DNA of 5,401 bases from Microcaldota archaeon (GCA_021851535.1 JAJZDT010000157.1:1-5401); one strand, 5' to 3'. Shown: positions 1 to 5,336, counted from the stretch's first letter. Notes: generated by a model from the letters alone, not told the origin. Numbers and translations: made by a program.

Positions 1-397
1 CCATACTTAAATAACTGCAATATTCTGGATTATTCGCTAATACACTTAGATTAGATATACAATTTTGTTTTGCAGTTTTATTTCCTATCAAATTACAATC
101 TTTAACATTAGAATAATTAGTTGCAACATAGAGTATACAATCAGTAGCATAAGTAGAATTTAACCCATTGCATATAGATGCATTGCCACTTTTTATTGCG
201 TACGATAAATAACAATTATATTTTATATTATTGTTTAGTTTTCCTGCGCAGGAAGACTGATTTTCTAATCCTCTTGAAAATGTAAGAACCATCGCCACTA
301 TAAATAAAAATATTGCAACTATACCGAATATTATTAGTGCATTCGAATTTTTTGCATTTTTTACATGTTGTGATTTGGCCTTAGGCTTAACACTCAT
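1..397 (-). CDS. Membrane-anchored, cysteine-repeat, sequon-rich surface protein (partial, C-terminus beyond window)
   Basis: This frame is open for 132 codons and runs off the left edge. The ATG at 397 is preceded directly by an in-frame TAG, so it is the earliest possible ATG; a weak Shine-Dalgarno-like GTGA lies 9 bases upstream. The N-terminus is lysine-rich (K4, K6, K8, K13, K16), followed by one hydrophobic segment at about residues 20-40. By the positive-inside rule this suggests a cytoplasmic N-terminus and an external C-terminal part. The external part has cysteines at 50, 62, 76, 87, 101, 113 and 127, with spacings alternating 11-12 and 14, i.e. a roughly 26-residue repeat with two Cys per unit. 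It also has Asn-X-Ser/Thr sequons at N72, N80, N94, N106 and N116, plus N46 near the membrane. It starts 12 bases after the KaiC-like gene and is probably co-transcribed with it. I recognise no named family; similar two-Cys repeats occur in exported proteins of DPANN archaea (from memory). Function unknown. Confidence 0.75.
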   Translation of the reverse strand, partial: MSVKPKAKSQHVKNAKNSNALIIFGIVAIFLFIVAMVLTFSRGLENQSSCAGKLNNNIKYNCYLSYAIKSGNASICNGLNSTYATDCILYVATNYSNVKDCNLIGNKTAKQNCISNLSVLANNPEYCSYLSM

Positions 398-409
398 CTA
401 TACATCTCA

Positions 410-1147
410 CTAAGATTCTATTGTAAATACGCGCATACCACTACTAGTTATTTCATAAGGTGATACAGCTCTACTATGATTGGTTCCGCGCATTTTGAAT
501 ATTTCCAAATTCAACGCTCGTTTATCATTTTCACCTTGCATATAGAGTGTAATTATACCATCAAAAATAAAAAATTCAGGAGTATAGCGCATATGATCCC
601 TATCAGCTATTGTCATTTCCATGATAAGAAATGCAGTAACGCCCAATTTCTTTAAATTTGACGACATTGTAACCATTGATCTCCTATAATCAAGATCATT
701 CTCAAGTAATAATCCAAGCAAGGATATTGAATCTATCACAACGAATTTAGACTTATTATCTGTTATTAATTTTTCTATTTCTGACATCACTCTTCCAAAC
801 GTATATTTATCAGCAGTATTTGAATTTTCAATCATTATACCTGGGTCTCTTCCTCCAATAACAAGCATTTTATCAGCAATCAGCTTATCAATGTCATTAA
901 AATCTGAGAATGCCTCTCTGATATTATCAAGCAAATATTTTGAATCCTCCTCAAAACTTATAAAAATAGATGGAATGCCAAGCTTTGCATTTTTATATGC
1001 AACCTCAAAACAGAGCAATGTTTTTCCAGCACCTGGACCACCAGCTATGACAACCTGGTTACTTATTGGCACTCCGCCATTTAACATATTATCTAATCCA
1101 TTTATGCCCGTTTTCATTCTATTTTTTGAACTATCAGACTCATACAT
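410..1147 (-). CDS. Single-domain KaiC-like RecA-superfamily ATPase
   Basis: This 245-residue protein is one complete KaiC/RadA-type ATPase domain. The opening KTGINGLDNMLNGG (residues 12-25) is the usual KaiC lead-in. The Walker A motif GGPGAGKT is at 36-43, paired acidic residues in SFEED at 64-68 match the KaiC catalytic-glutamate position, and Walker B (FVVIDS, D139) is at 135-140. KMRGTNHS (218-225) matches the conserved C-terminal KaiC motif. Length fits the archaeal single-domain group rather than the two-domain cyanobacterial clock protein. There is no DNA-binding or membrane segment, so it is cytosolic. Such proteins are ATP-binding regulators of mostly unknown role in archaea; some act in signalling or archaellum-type systems (ArlH is a relative), but nothing here links it to those. 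An in-frame TAA lies seven codons upstream of the ATG and a BRE/TATA promoter is correctly placed. The downstream Cys-repeat membrane protein is the likely operon partner. Confidence 0.9.
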   Translation of the reverse strand: MYESDSSKNRMKTGINGLDNMLNGGVPISNQVVIAGGPGAGKTLLCFEVAYKNAKLGIPSIFISFEEDSKYLLDNIREAFSDFNDIDKLIADKMLVIGGRDPGIMIENSNTADKYTFGRVMSEIEKLITDNKSKFVVIDSISLLGLLLENDLDYRRSMVTMSSNLKKLGVTAFLIMEMTIADRDHMRYTPEFFIFDGIITLYMQGENDKRALNLEIFKMRGTNHSRAVSPYEITSSGMRVFTIES

Positions 1148-1178
1148 AAGTATACCCGCTATTAATTAACATATGAGA

Positions 1179-1194
1179 TATTTATAAACTTTGA
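1179..1194 (-). promoter_or_regulatory. BRE/TATA promoter of the KaiC-like operon
   Basis: On the minus strand this reads TCAAAG followed by TTTATAAATA, a good archaeal BRE plus TATA box. Its centre is about 36 bases upstream of the ATG at 1147, so a transcription start about 25 bases downstream of the box would leave a leader of roughly 10 bases. The whole 1148-1262 gap holds nothing else I can recognise. Confidence 0.7.
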
Positions 1195-1262
1195 TTATAT
1201 TATTATGCCACTGCATTAAAAGTATATAATTAAAAAATATGAATAGATAGAATAATACAAAT

Positions 1263-1469
1263 TTAACCCACTTCTGTTCTCTTAAATGCATATGAAGCAA
1301 TTGATATAGTTATAGCTAATGATATTAAAAGCATTATAAAATCAAGTATAATTGGAAATGTTGAACTACCTGTTAGTGTGCCCCTTAAGCCATCAACACC
1401 ATAAGTCAGTGGATTTATATAGGGTATATACTGCACAAATAGGGATAGTCTTAAATTTTTCCAGAGCAC
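1263..1469 (-). pseudogene. ABC-2 type transporter permease, C-terminal remnant
   Basis: The frame ends in a sequence typical of the end of ABC-2 (drug/polysaccharide efflux) permeases: YIPYINPLTYGVDGLRGTL, then FP, a hydrophobic segment (ILDFIMLLISLAITISIA) and the closing basic YAFKRTE. In intact family members the YINPLTYGVDGLRG motif comes near the end of a protein of about 250 residues, after several membrane helices; here only about 60 matching residues are present. The only start in frame near the homology is a GTG at 1469, and the frame is closed by a TAG about 15 codons further upstream. No cognate ATPase gene is in the window. I read it as a decayed fragment rather than a working small protein; a short expressed membrane peptide cannot be excluded. 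Confidence 0.6.
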
Positions 1470-1596
1470 CCTGCGTCTCTTTATTAGAACTAAGTTCTAT
1501 CGCAATAATAAGATTATTTTTTGCAGCAGATAGCATCTTGTTTAACTCTTTAGTCTCATTAGGATCAATATGTAAAGAGCCAAAAATATATATCAT
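1460..1596 (-). pseudogene. N-terminal remnant, possibly of a TraB/PrgY-like protein
   Basis: An ATG at 1596 opens a frame whose first ~42 residues look like real protein: it begins MIYIFGSLHIDP, has a helix-like ETKELNKMLSAAK stretch, and then IIAIELSS. The pattern hydrophobic strand, G-(S/T)-x-H, helix, then (A/V)-(I/V)-E-L resembles the start of TraB/PrgY (Tiki-like) domains. The frame stays open to 1393, but from about 1450 onward it is just the shadow of the ABC-2 permease remnant in another frame, so the native sequence seems to stop near 1460. A TATA-like ATATTTAATTTATG (1625-1638) is about 35 bases upstream of the ATG, so a truncated message could still be made. The family call is weak; that it is a truncated gene joined to another remnant is the better supported part. 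Confidence 0.35.
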
Positions 1597-1637
1597 TAAA
1601 TAGCCAAATTTTATTTCTTACTACCATAAATTAAATA

Positions 1638-1710
1638 TGCGATCGCCGGGATTTGAACCCGGGTCATTGGCTTGGAAGGCCAAAGTCCTACCAGGCTAGA
1701 CTACAATCGC
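1638..1710 (-). tRNA. tRNA-Gly (anticodon UCC)
   Basis: The 73-base cloverleaf folds completely. The acceptor stem is GCGATTG with CGATCGC (one T-G pair), the D-stem GTCT/GGAC with loop AGCCTGGTA, and the anticodon stem TTGGC/GCCAA with loop CTTCCAA, giving anticodon TCC, which reads GGA. The variable loop is TGAC, and the T-arm is CCGGG-TTCAAAT-CCCGG. The discriminator is A at 1638. CCA is not encoded and there is no intron. It lies downstream of ribB on the same strand but has its own promoter. Confidence 0.95.
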
Positions 1711-1734
1711 ATAGGATATATTATATGTTAGCAG

Positions 1735-1750
1735 TAATAAAAAACTTTGC
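1735..1750 (-). promoter_or_regulatory. tRNA-Gly promoter, overlapping a T-run that may end ribB transcription
   Basis: On the minus strand this reads GCAAAG then TTTTTTATTA. The A/T-rich box is about 25-30 bases upstream of the mature tRNA 5' end (1710), the usual distance for an archaeal tRNA promoter, and CAAAG is BRE-like. The same six-T run lies about 20 bases past the ribB stop (1765), so it could also act as an oligo-T terminator for ribB. The double role is inference. Confidence 0.55.
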
Positions 1751-1764
1751 AAATTAAATAGAAT

Positions 1765-2460
1765 TCAATTTATTTGGTTTTGCAATAATTTCCAACGCCC
1801 TATTATATCATTTCCCTCAATAAAAACAAAATTGTTTTTTTCTGCATATCGCATCGCATCTCTCTTTGATAGTGCTTTGCCATCATCGGATAACATCTCA
1901 ACTATTGTCGCAGTATCCACCATATTTGATAACTCAGTTAGAGCTATTGACAACTCCGTATGTCCCTGCCGATCATTAAGGAGTCCTTTTGAACTAATAA
2001 GTAACTGCACATGCCCAGGTATTTTAAATAATTTGGGGAATTTGACAGCCATACTCATACCATCATTTTTGGCAATGCTTGATACATTTGCAAATTCTAA
2101 GATGGTTGCAGATCGTTCTATGTCAGAAATCCCAGTTAATGTTGAATTTAAATCTATAGTTATAGAAAATGACGGCTTAGAATTAGAATCTTTATACGTA
2201 TGCATATTCTTGAATATTTCTAATTTAGATTTATCAAATGCATCTATTACGTATGGAATGCCGAGCTTTGATGCAATATTGTTTGAGACCGTAGTACATA
2301 TTAGACCTCCACAATCCTTTCGCATTGTTCTTAACGTATTTGGTGTTATCTTCTGCGAAGCCACTGTCATATCAGTCTCTTCTTCTCTGCCATCAGCATC
2401 GTATATCAACACCGGTTTACCCATGCGCATACTCTCTATTGCTTTTTCTATGATTTCCAT
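1765..2460 (-). CDS. ribB: 3,4-dihydroxy-2-butanone 4-phosphate synthase (RibB)
   Basis: RibB converts ribulose 5-phosphate to 3,4-dihydroxy-2-butanone 4-phosphate plus formate, giving the four-carbon unit of riboflavin. From the ATG at 2460 it is 231 residues, close to the Methanocaldococcus enzyme, and the N-terminal motif numbers align with that enzyme as I remember it. DADGREEETDM (21-31) carries the substrate- and metal-binding acidic cluster (E26, E28, D30). MRKDCGGLICT (46-56) includes C55. SFSITIDL...TGISDIERS is the central motif, and RQGHTE (164-169) gives the second metal ligand H167; E188 matches the later catalytic Glu. The domain is stand-alone, with no GTP cyclohydrolase II fusion, as usual in archaea. 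A longer frame from ATG 2514 would add 18 residues lacking family resemblance. TATA-like sequences at 2481-2501 favour 2460 with an almost leaderless message. No other riboflavin genes are nearby. Confidence 0.93.
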   Translation of the reverse strand: MEIIEKAIESMRMGKPVLIYDADGREEETDMTVASQKITPNTLRTMRKDCGGLICTTVSNNIASKLGIPYVIDAFDKSKLEIFKNMHTYKDSNSKPSFSITIDLNSTLTGISDIERSATILEFANVSSIAKNDGMSMAVKFPKLFKIPGHVQLLISSKGLLNDRQGHTELSIALTELSNMVDTATIVEMLSDDGKALSKRDAMRYAEKNNFVFIEGNDIIGRWKLLQNQIN

Positions 2461-2480
2461 ATTAACACTAAAATTAGAAT

Positions 2481-2501
2481 CTACATATATGCTTAAATAT
2501 A
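2481..2501 (-). promoter_or_regulatory. TATA-like promoter of ribB supporting the ATG at 2460
   Basis: The minus strand reads TATATTTAAGC followed closely by CATATATGTAG. Either as TATA box would place initiation between about 2471 and 2461, immediately before the ATG at 2460 and inside the longer frame from 2514. A rival, weaker box TGATAAATAGGC (2556-2567) would start transcription near 2537 and fit the 2514 start. No Shine-Dalgarno sequence is seen before either ATG. Confidence 0.45.
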
Positions 2502-2531
2502 TTGACTTAGACATTTGGCGATTGCCGAAAC

Positions 2532-2550
2532 TACTATTGACGAAATAGTA
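2532..2550. promoter_or_regulatory. Perfect inverted repeat between ribB and metG, candidate operator
   Basis: TACTATT-GACGA-AATAGTA has two perfect 7-base arms around a 5-base centre, in the divergent ribB/metG intergenic region. It lies 31 bases upstream of the preferred ribB TATA element, or over the initiation site of the alternative ribB promoter. Size and symmetry fit a dimeric regulator. Archaeal riboflavin genes can be controlled by RbkR-type repressors at palindromic sites, but I cannot confirm a consensus match. Confidence 0.4.
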
Positions 2551-2571
2551 TTGATGCCTATTTATCAGTGA

Positions 2572-2597
2572 TAATTATATATCCTTAGTATATAAAA
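2572..2597 (+). promoter_or_regulatory. A/T-rich promoter region of metG
   Basis: Two TATA-like stretches occur: AATTATATATC (2573-2583) and GTATATAAAATC (2588-2599). The first would start transcription near 2603, giving an almost leaderless message for the ATG at 2611. The second is too close to either ATG to act as the TATA box. No Shine-Dalgarno match precedes the gene. Confidence 0.4.
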
Positions 2598-2610
2598 TCT
2601 AATGATAATT

Positions 2611-4254
2611 ATGGAAAAAGTTTTGATTACTTCAGCATTACCCTATTCATATTCACTCCCGCATTTAGGCAATATAGTTGGTTCTGTACTACCAGCAGAT
2701 GTATATAATAAGTATATGAAATTATCTGGGATAGAATCTATTTTTATATGCGGATCGGATCAGCACGGTGCCAAAATAGAGCTAGAGGCATTAAAACAAA
2801 AAAAGAATCCTGAGGATATTGCCAACCAGATACATGAAAAGATGAAAAAATTATTTGCGGATTTTGGCATTGAATTCACTTACTATGGCAAAACGCATAC
2901 AGAGCAAAATAAGGAAGTTGTATACGAATTTTTCAACGCACTTAAAAAAAATGGATACATAATAGAAAAAGAGGACATGCAGGCATACTGTAATTTTGAT
3001 AAGATATTTTTATTTGATAGATTTATTGAGGGTACATGTCCATACTGCGGCAGTTTGCACGCACGAGGAGATCAATGCGATGATTGTAACAAATTACTTG
3101 ATCCTATACAAATAATCAAACCACATTGTAATATATGTGGTAATGAGAGCATAGAATTTAAAAAAGTTAAGAATCTTGCGCTCGCGTTAAATAAATTAGA
3201 GCCAAAAATAAAGGAATTTATTGAGCAAAAATCAAAAAATGATTGGAGTAAGAATGCTATAAACAAACCATTAAGTTTTATTGAAACGGATGGATTAAAG
3301 CAAAGAGATATTACACGAAATTTAAGGTGGGGATTCCCAGTTCCATTAAATGGATATGAAAATTATGTATTTTATGTATGGTTTGATGCAGTCATTGGAT
3401 ATATTGGCATAACAAAAGAATGGACGGATAAATGGAGACATTATTGGACTGATGAACACATAAAAAGAATACAATTTATGGGTAAGGATAATATAGAATT
3501 TCACACAATTGTATTCCCAGCAATTATCATAGGCTCAGAACTAAATTATAAACTTGTAGACACGATAAGAGCATCGGAATTTCTTAATTCACGTGGCGTA
3601 AAATTTTCCAAAAGCAGAGGAGTAGGGTTAAACATCGAAACTGCCCTTAATATATTAGGTAGAGATTATTGGAGATTTGTGCTTATGTATTTGTACCCTG
3701 ACGGTTCTGATACTGAATTTTCTATAGAAGTATTGACTGAAATAGTAAATAGCATAATGAATGATAAAATAGGCAACCTTGTTAATAGGGTTTTAACAAT
3801 AGCAAAGCGCAATGCCCAGTTAATAGGCGATAAATCTGAATTTGATACCCCCACATATAAACATATGATTAGTATATGCAGCAATTACAAATACCACTTT
3901 GAACACATAGATATGCGCGGCGCGATAAGAGATGTTGTTGAATTAGCAGAATTAGGCAATGCACTTATGAGTAGCACAGAACCATGGACGCTTATAAAAA
4001 AGGGGGATAGTGTATCTACAAAGAATTTTAGTACCATTATAGATACGTTAATATTAATAATAAAAAATATTGGTATTTTATTGTATCCATTTACACCAGA
4101 TGCATCAAAGCAGATATTAAATTACTTTGGTATAGAAGATGCGCGTATTTGTGATATCGAATTATATAAGCGTATAAATTTTGATAATGAGATAAAATTG
4201 ATATTTTCAAAAATAGATGAAAAGGTAATTGCAAAATTAGACGCGCTAAAATAA
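2611..4254 (+). CDS. metG: Methionyl-tRNA synthetase, catalytic (alpha) subunit
   Basis: This class I synthetase charges tRNA-Met with methionine in the cytosol, serving initiation and elongation. From the ATG at 2611 it has 547 residues. The start VLITSALPY leads to the HIGH-type motif HLGN (18-21), then GSDQHG (48-53). The zinc-binding insertion has CPYC (143-146), CDDC (156-159) and a further CNIC (173-176). RWGFPVP and YVWFDA (about 255) mark the Met-binding core, and KFSKS (331-335) is the KMSKS loop. An all-helical anticodon-binding domain with EPWTLIKK follows. The frame also has an ATG at 2602, three codons earlier; 2611 gives the usual family N-terminus. It ends right after the anticodon-binding domain, without the C-terminal tRNA-binding (OB-fold) domain that many bacterial and archaeal MetRS carry; that domain is a separate gene at 4947-5273. 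GSDQHG has Gln where most relatives have Glu. The gene is divergent from ribB and convergent with the carbonic anhydrase-like gene. Confidence 0.96.
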   Translation: MEKVLITSALPYSYSLPHLGNIVGSVLPADVYNKYMKLSGIESIFICGSDQHGAKIELEALKQKKNPEDIANQIHEKMKKLFADFGIEFTYYGKTHTEQNKEVVYEFFNALKKNGYIIEKEDMQAYCNFDKIFLFDRFIEGTCPYCGSLHARGDQCDDCNKLLDPIQIIKPHCNICGNESIEFKKVKNLALALNKLEPKIKEFIEQKSKNDWSKNAINKPLSFIETDGLKQRDITRNLRWGFPVPLNGYENYVFYVWFDAVIGYIGITKEWTDKWRHYWTDEHIKRIQFMGKDNIEFHTIVFPAIIIGSELNYKLVDTIRASEFLNSRGVKFSKSRGVGLNIETALNILGRDYWRFVLMYLYPDGSDTEFSIEVLTEIVNSIMNDKIGNLVNRVLTIAKRNAQLIGDKSEFDTPTYKHMISICSNYKYHFEHIDMRGAIRDVVELAELGNALMSSTEPWTLIKKGDSVSTKNFSTIIDTLILIIKNIGILLYPFTPDASKQILNYFGIEDARICDIELYKRINFDNEIKLIFSKIDEKVIAKLDALK

Positions 4255-4258
4255 AAAA

Positions 4259-4374
4259 TTAACTTTTGCTCTTTTCTTTTTCTGGTCGTTTTGATTCATT
4301 AATCTGAAAATGAAACTCAGAAAGATTTCTAACGCGCAATGTTGCAATATCATAAATGCCATAACTTACAGCTA
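4259..4374 (-). pseudogene. Out-of-frame C-terminal end of the carbonic anhydrase-like gene
   Basis: Reading on from the A6 run (4375-4380) with one extra A gives IAVSYGIYDIATLRVRNL and a Lys/Glu-rich tail, 38 residues in all, ending in TAA at 4259. The G-x-Y-D-(I/L)-x-T-x-x-V-x-x-L pattern is the normal last strand of beta-carbonic anhydrases. The restored protein would be 210 residues, a usual family length. Without the shift this stretch of more than 100 bases before the metG end would be unexplained. The end at 4259 leaves four bases to the convergent metG stop. Confidence 0.7.
4264..4281 (+). terminator. Oligo-T tract after metG, possible terminator
   Basis: Three T-runs (4264-4267, 4272-4275, 4277-4281) begin 10 bases after the metG stop. 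Archaeal RNA polymerase commonly stops at such tracts without a hairpin. The tract is also the coding complement of the Lys-rich C-terminal tail of the frameshifted carbonic anhydrase, so it may partly reflect that composition. Confidence 0.4.
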
Positions 4375-4890
4375 TTTTTTACGCTCTATAACACGCCTTG
4401 TGTCAGAGTTTTCAAATAGTATATTGCATTGTCTTATGGCATTATCCATAATAGCATGATCGAGGTCATTTAAATTCTGATCGTTTACAGATATGTTGGT
4501 GCATATTTCATCAACAATTTTCCCTAACGGATTTATAAGCACTTTTGGCTTTCTACCGGAAGTTATATCCCTTAATTTTGTTTGTGCAGCAGTAACTGCA
4601 CCGCATCGCGTATGACCCATTATAAATATTGATTCGAGATTATTAAATGACTCTATTCCAAATTGGACTGTTGCAAGCCCTTTCTCACCCAATAACCCAC
4701 CCACAGTCCTTACAGAAAATATAACGCCAGGTTTTTGATTAAATATTGTTTCCGGATCGCATCGCGAATCTGAACGTATTACTACAATGTATTTGGGATC
4801 CTGCCCTTCCGCTAAATAACTTAAATCGCTATGCTTGGATGCATATTCCTCATTGCCTATTAGTAGTCTATCTAATTTGCTATCTCCCAT
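4372..4890 (-). CDS. Beta-carbonic anhydrase-like protein, frameshifted near the C-terminus and lacking one zinc Cys
   Basis: The 172-residue frame has the beta-carbonic anhydrase layout: LLIGNEEYA near the start, IRSDSRCDPETIF (38-50), PGVIFSVRTVGGLL (54-67), then GHTRCGAV (92-99). Beta-CAs bind zinc through Cys of the C-S/M-D-S/A-R motif, then His and Cys of HxxC, and reversibly hydrate CO2. Here D41/R43 and H93/C96 are kept, but the first zinc Cys is Arg39 (codon CGT, one base from TGT); C44 lies five residues later. Thus it may be inactive or bind zinc differently. The frame stops at 4372 after RRVIERKK in an AAAAAA run; adding one A restores a further 38 family-like residues. Upstream, GTGATC (minus strand, 4893-4898) is an exact Shine-Dalgarno segment, supporting the ATG at 4890. 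It lies 56 bases after the tRNA-binding gene on the same strand but has its own TATA. It could be a young pseudogene or a diverged homologue. Confidence 0.8.
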   Translation of the reverse strand: MGDSKLDRLLIGNEEYASKHSDLSYLAEGQDPKYIVVIRSDSRCDPETIFNQKPGVIFSVRTVGGLLGEKGLATVQFGIESFNNLESIFIMGHTRCGAVTAAQTKLRDITSGRKPKVLINPLGKIVDEICTNISVNDQNLNDLDHAIMDNAIRQCNILFENSDTRRVIERKK

Positions 4891-4892
4891 CA

Positions 4893-4898
4893 GATCAC
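4893..4898 (-). promoter_or_regulatory. Shine-Dalgarno site of the carbonic anhydrase-like gene
   Basis: GTGATC on the minus strand matches the 3' part of the archaeal GGAGGTGATCC ribosome-binding sequence and sits two bases before the ATG at 4890, which places the core position correctly. It is one of the few recognisable ribosome-binding sites in this window and fixes the start. Confidence 0.6.
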
Positions 4899-4932
4899 GA
4901 TATTATAAGTTTGTTGGGGTATAGTGAGCTAA

Positions 4933-4946
4933 CCATATATAAATAG
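4933..4946 (-). promoter_or_regulatory. TATA box for the carbonic anhydrase-like gene
   Basis: CTATTTATATATGG on the minus strand directly follows the stop of the tRNA-binding gene. Initiation about 25 bases on (near 4915) gives a leader of about 25 bases containing the GTGATC site. The gene therefore need not depend on readthrough from upstream. Confidence 0.55.
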
Positions 4947-5273
4947 TTATCTCACACTGCTGCCCGGTAGCATATTACGCTCTGGCGTTATTAATGATAC
5001 ACCATTTGCATCCTCTGTCGCAAGCACCATACCCTCTGATATAAATATATCGCCTATTTTCTTTGGATCCAAATTTGCAACAACAATTATAAATTTATTT
5101 ATAAGCTCCTCTTTAGTATAATATGCTTTAATACCCGCTGCAATATTTCTCTTTCCAAGTTCGCCTAAATCTACCTCAAGTTTATACATAGGTTTTTTTG
5201 TATTAAGTTCATCCACACTTATTATGCGACCTACTCGCAAATCTATTGCGGCAAATTGATCTATTGATACCAT
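4947..5273 (-). CDS. metG2: Stand-alone MetRS-type tRNA-binding (OB-fold) protein, MetRS beta subunit
   Basis: The 108-residue protein is a single EMAP-II/Trbp111/CsaA-type tRNA-binding domain. IDQFAAIDLRVGRI near the N-terminus is the family opening, followed by YKLEVDLGELGKRNIAAGI, YYTKEEL, FIIVVANLDPKKIG, SEGMVLAT and a final PGSSVR. In most MetRS this domain is fused to the C-terminus, where it binds tRNA and helps dimerisation; in several archaea it is a separate beta subunit. Since metG here lacks the domain, this gene most likely supplies it. The distinction from the related chaperone-like CsaA is made on the IAAGI/VVANL motifs and on context. The frame could extend to a TTG at 5303, but the ATG at 5273 gives the family N-terminus, and a TATA box at 5301-5313 overlaps the TTG. 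The carbonic anhydrase-like gene follows on the same strand. Confidence 0.88.
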   Translation of the reverse strand: MVSIDQFAAIDLRVGRIISVDELNTKKPMYKLEVDLGELGKRNIAAGIKAYYTKEELINKFIIVVANLDPKKIGDIFISEGMVLATEDANGVSLITPERNMLPGSSVR

Positions 5274-5300
5274 AATGACACTTGTTTTATAATAAAAATA

Positions 5301-5320
5301 CAATAAATATAATAAGTTTT
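5301..5320 (-). promoter_or_regulatory. TATA promoter of the tRNA-binding protein gene
   Basis: AAAACTT then ATTATATTTATTG on the minus strand gives a TATA box centred near 5307. Initiation about 25 bases downstream, near 5282, leaves a leader of about 9 bases for the ATG at 5273. This decides against the longer TTG start at 5303. Confidence 0.55.
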
Positions 5321-5336
5321 TGAATAGAATATAGAT

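Noticed and set aside
891..1169. A plus-strand frame opposite the KaiC-like gene
   Set aside because: It is antisense to the well-conserved Walker A region and has no promoter or recognisable motif.
1393..1459. Continuation of the frame from 1596 as a 67-residue protein
   Set aside because: Beyond about 1460 the residues are the alternate-frame shadow of the conserved ABC-2 permease motif, so they are not evidence for a native C-terminus.
1638..1660. tRNA-Gly 3' end as an integration (att) site
   Set aside because: I looked for a second copy of the 3' end sequence in the flanking remnant region and saw none, and no integrase is in the window.
1832..2548. A 238-codon plus-strand open frame opposite ribB
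   Set aside because: It is the antisense shadow of ribB; its translation has no family features, whereas the minus strand shows every RibB motif.
2461..2601. FMN riboswitch upstream of ribB
   Set aside because: The leader would be far too short and no conserved riboswitch helices are visible; the palindrome better suits a protein operator.
4887..4947. Operon-only expression of the carbonic anhydrase-like gene from the tRNA-binding gene
   Set aside because: A TATA box and a Shine-Dalgarno match specific to the gene are present in the 56-base gap, so co-transcription need not be assumed.
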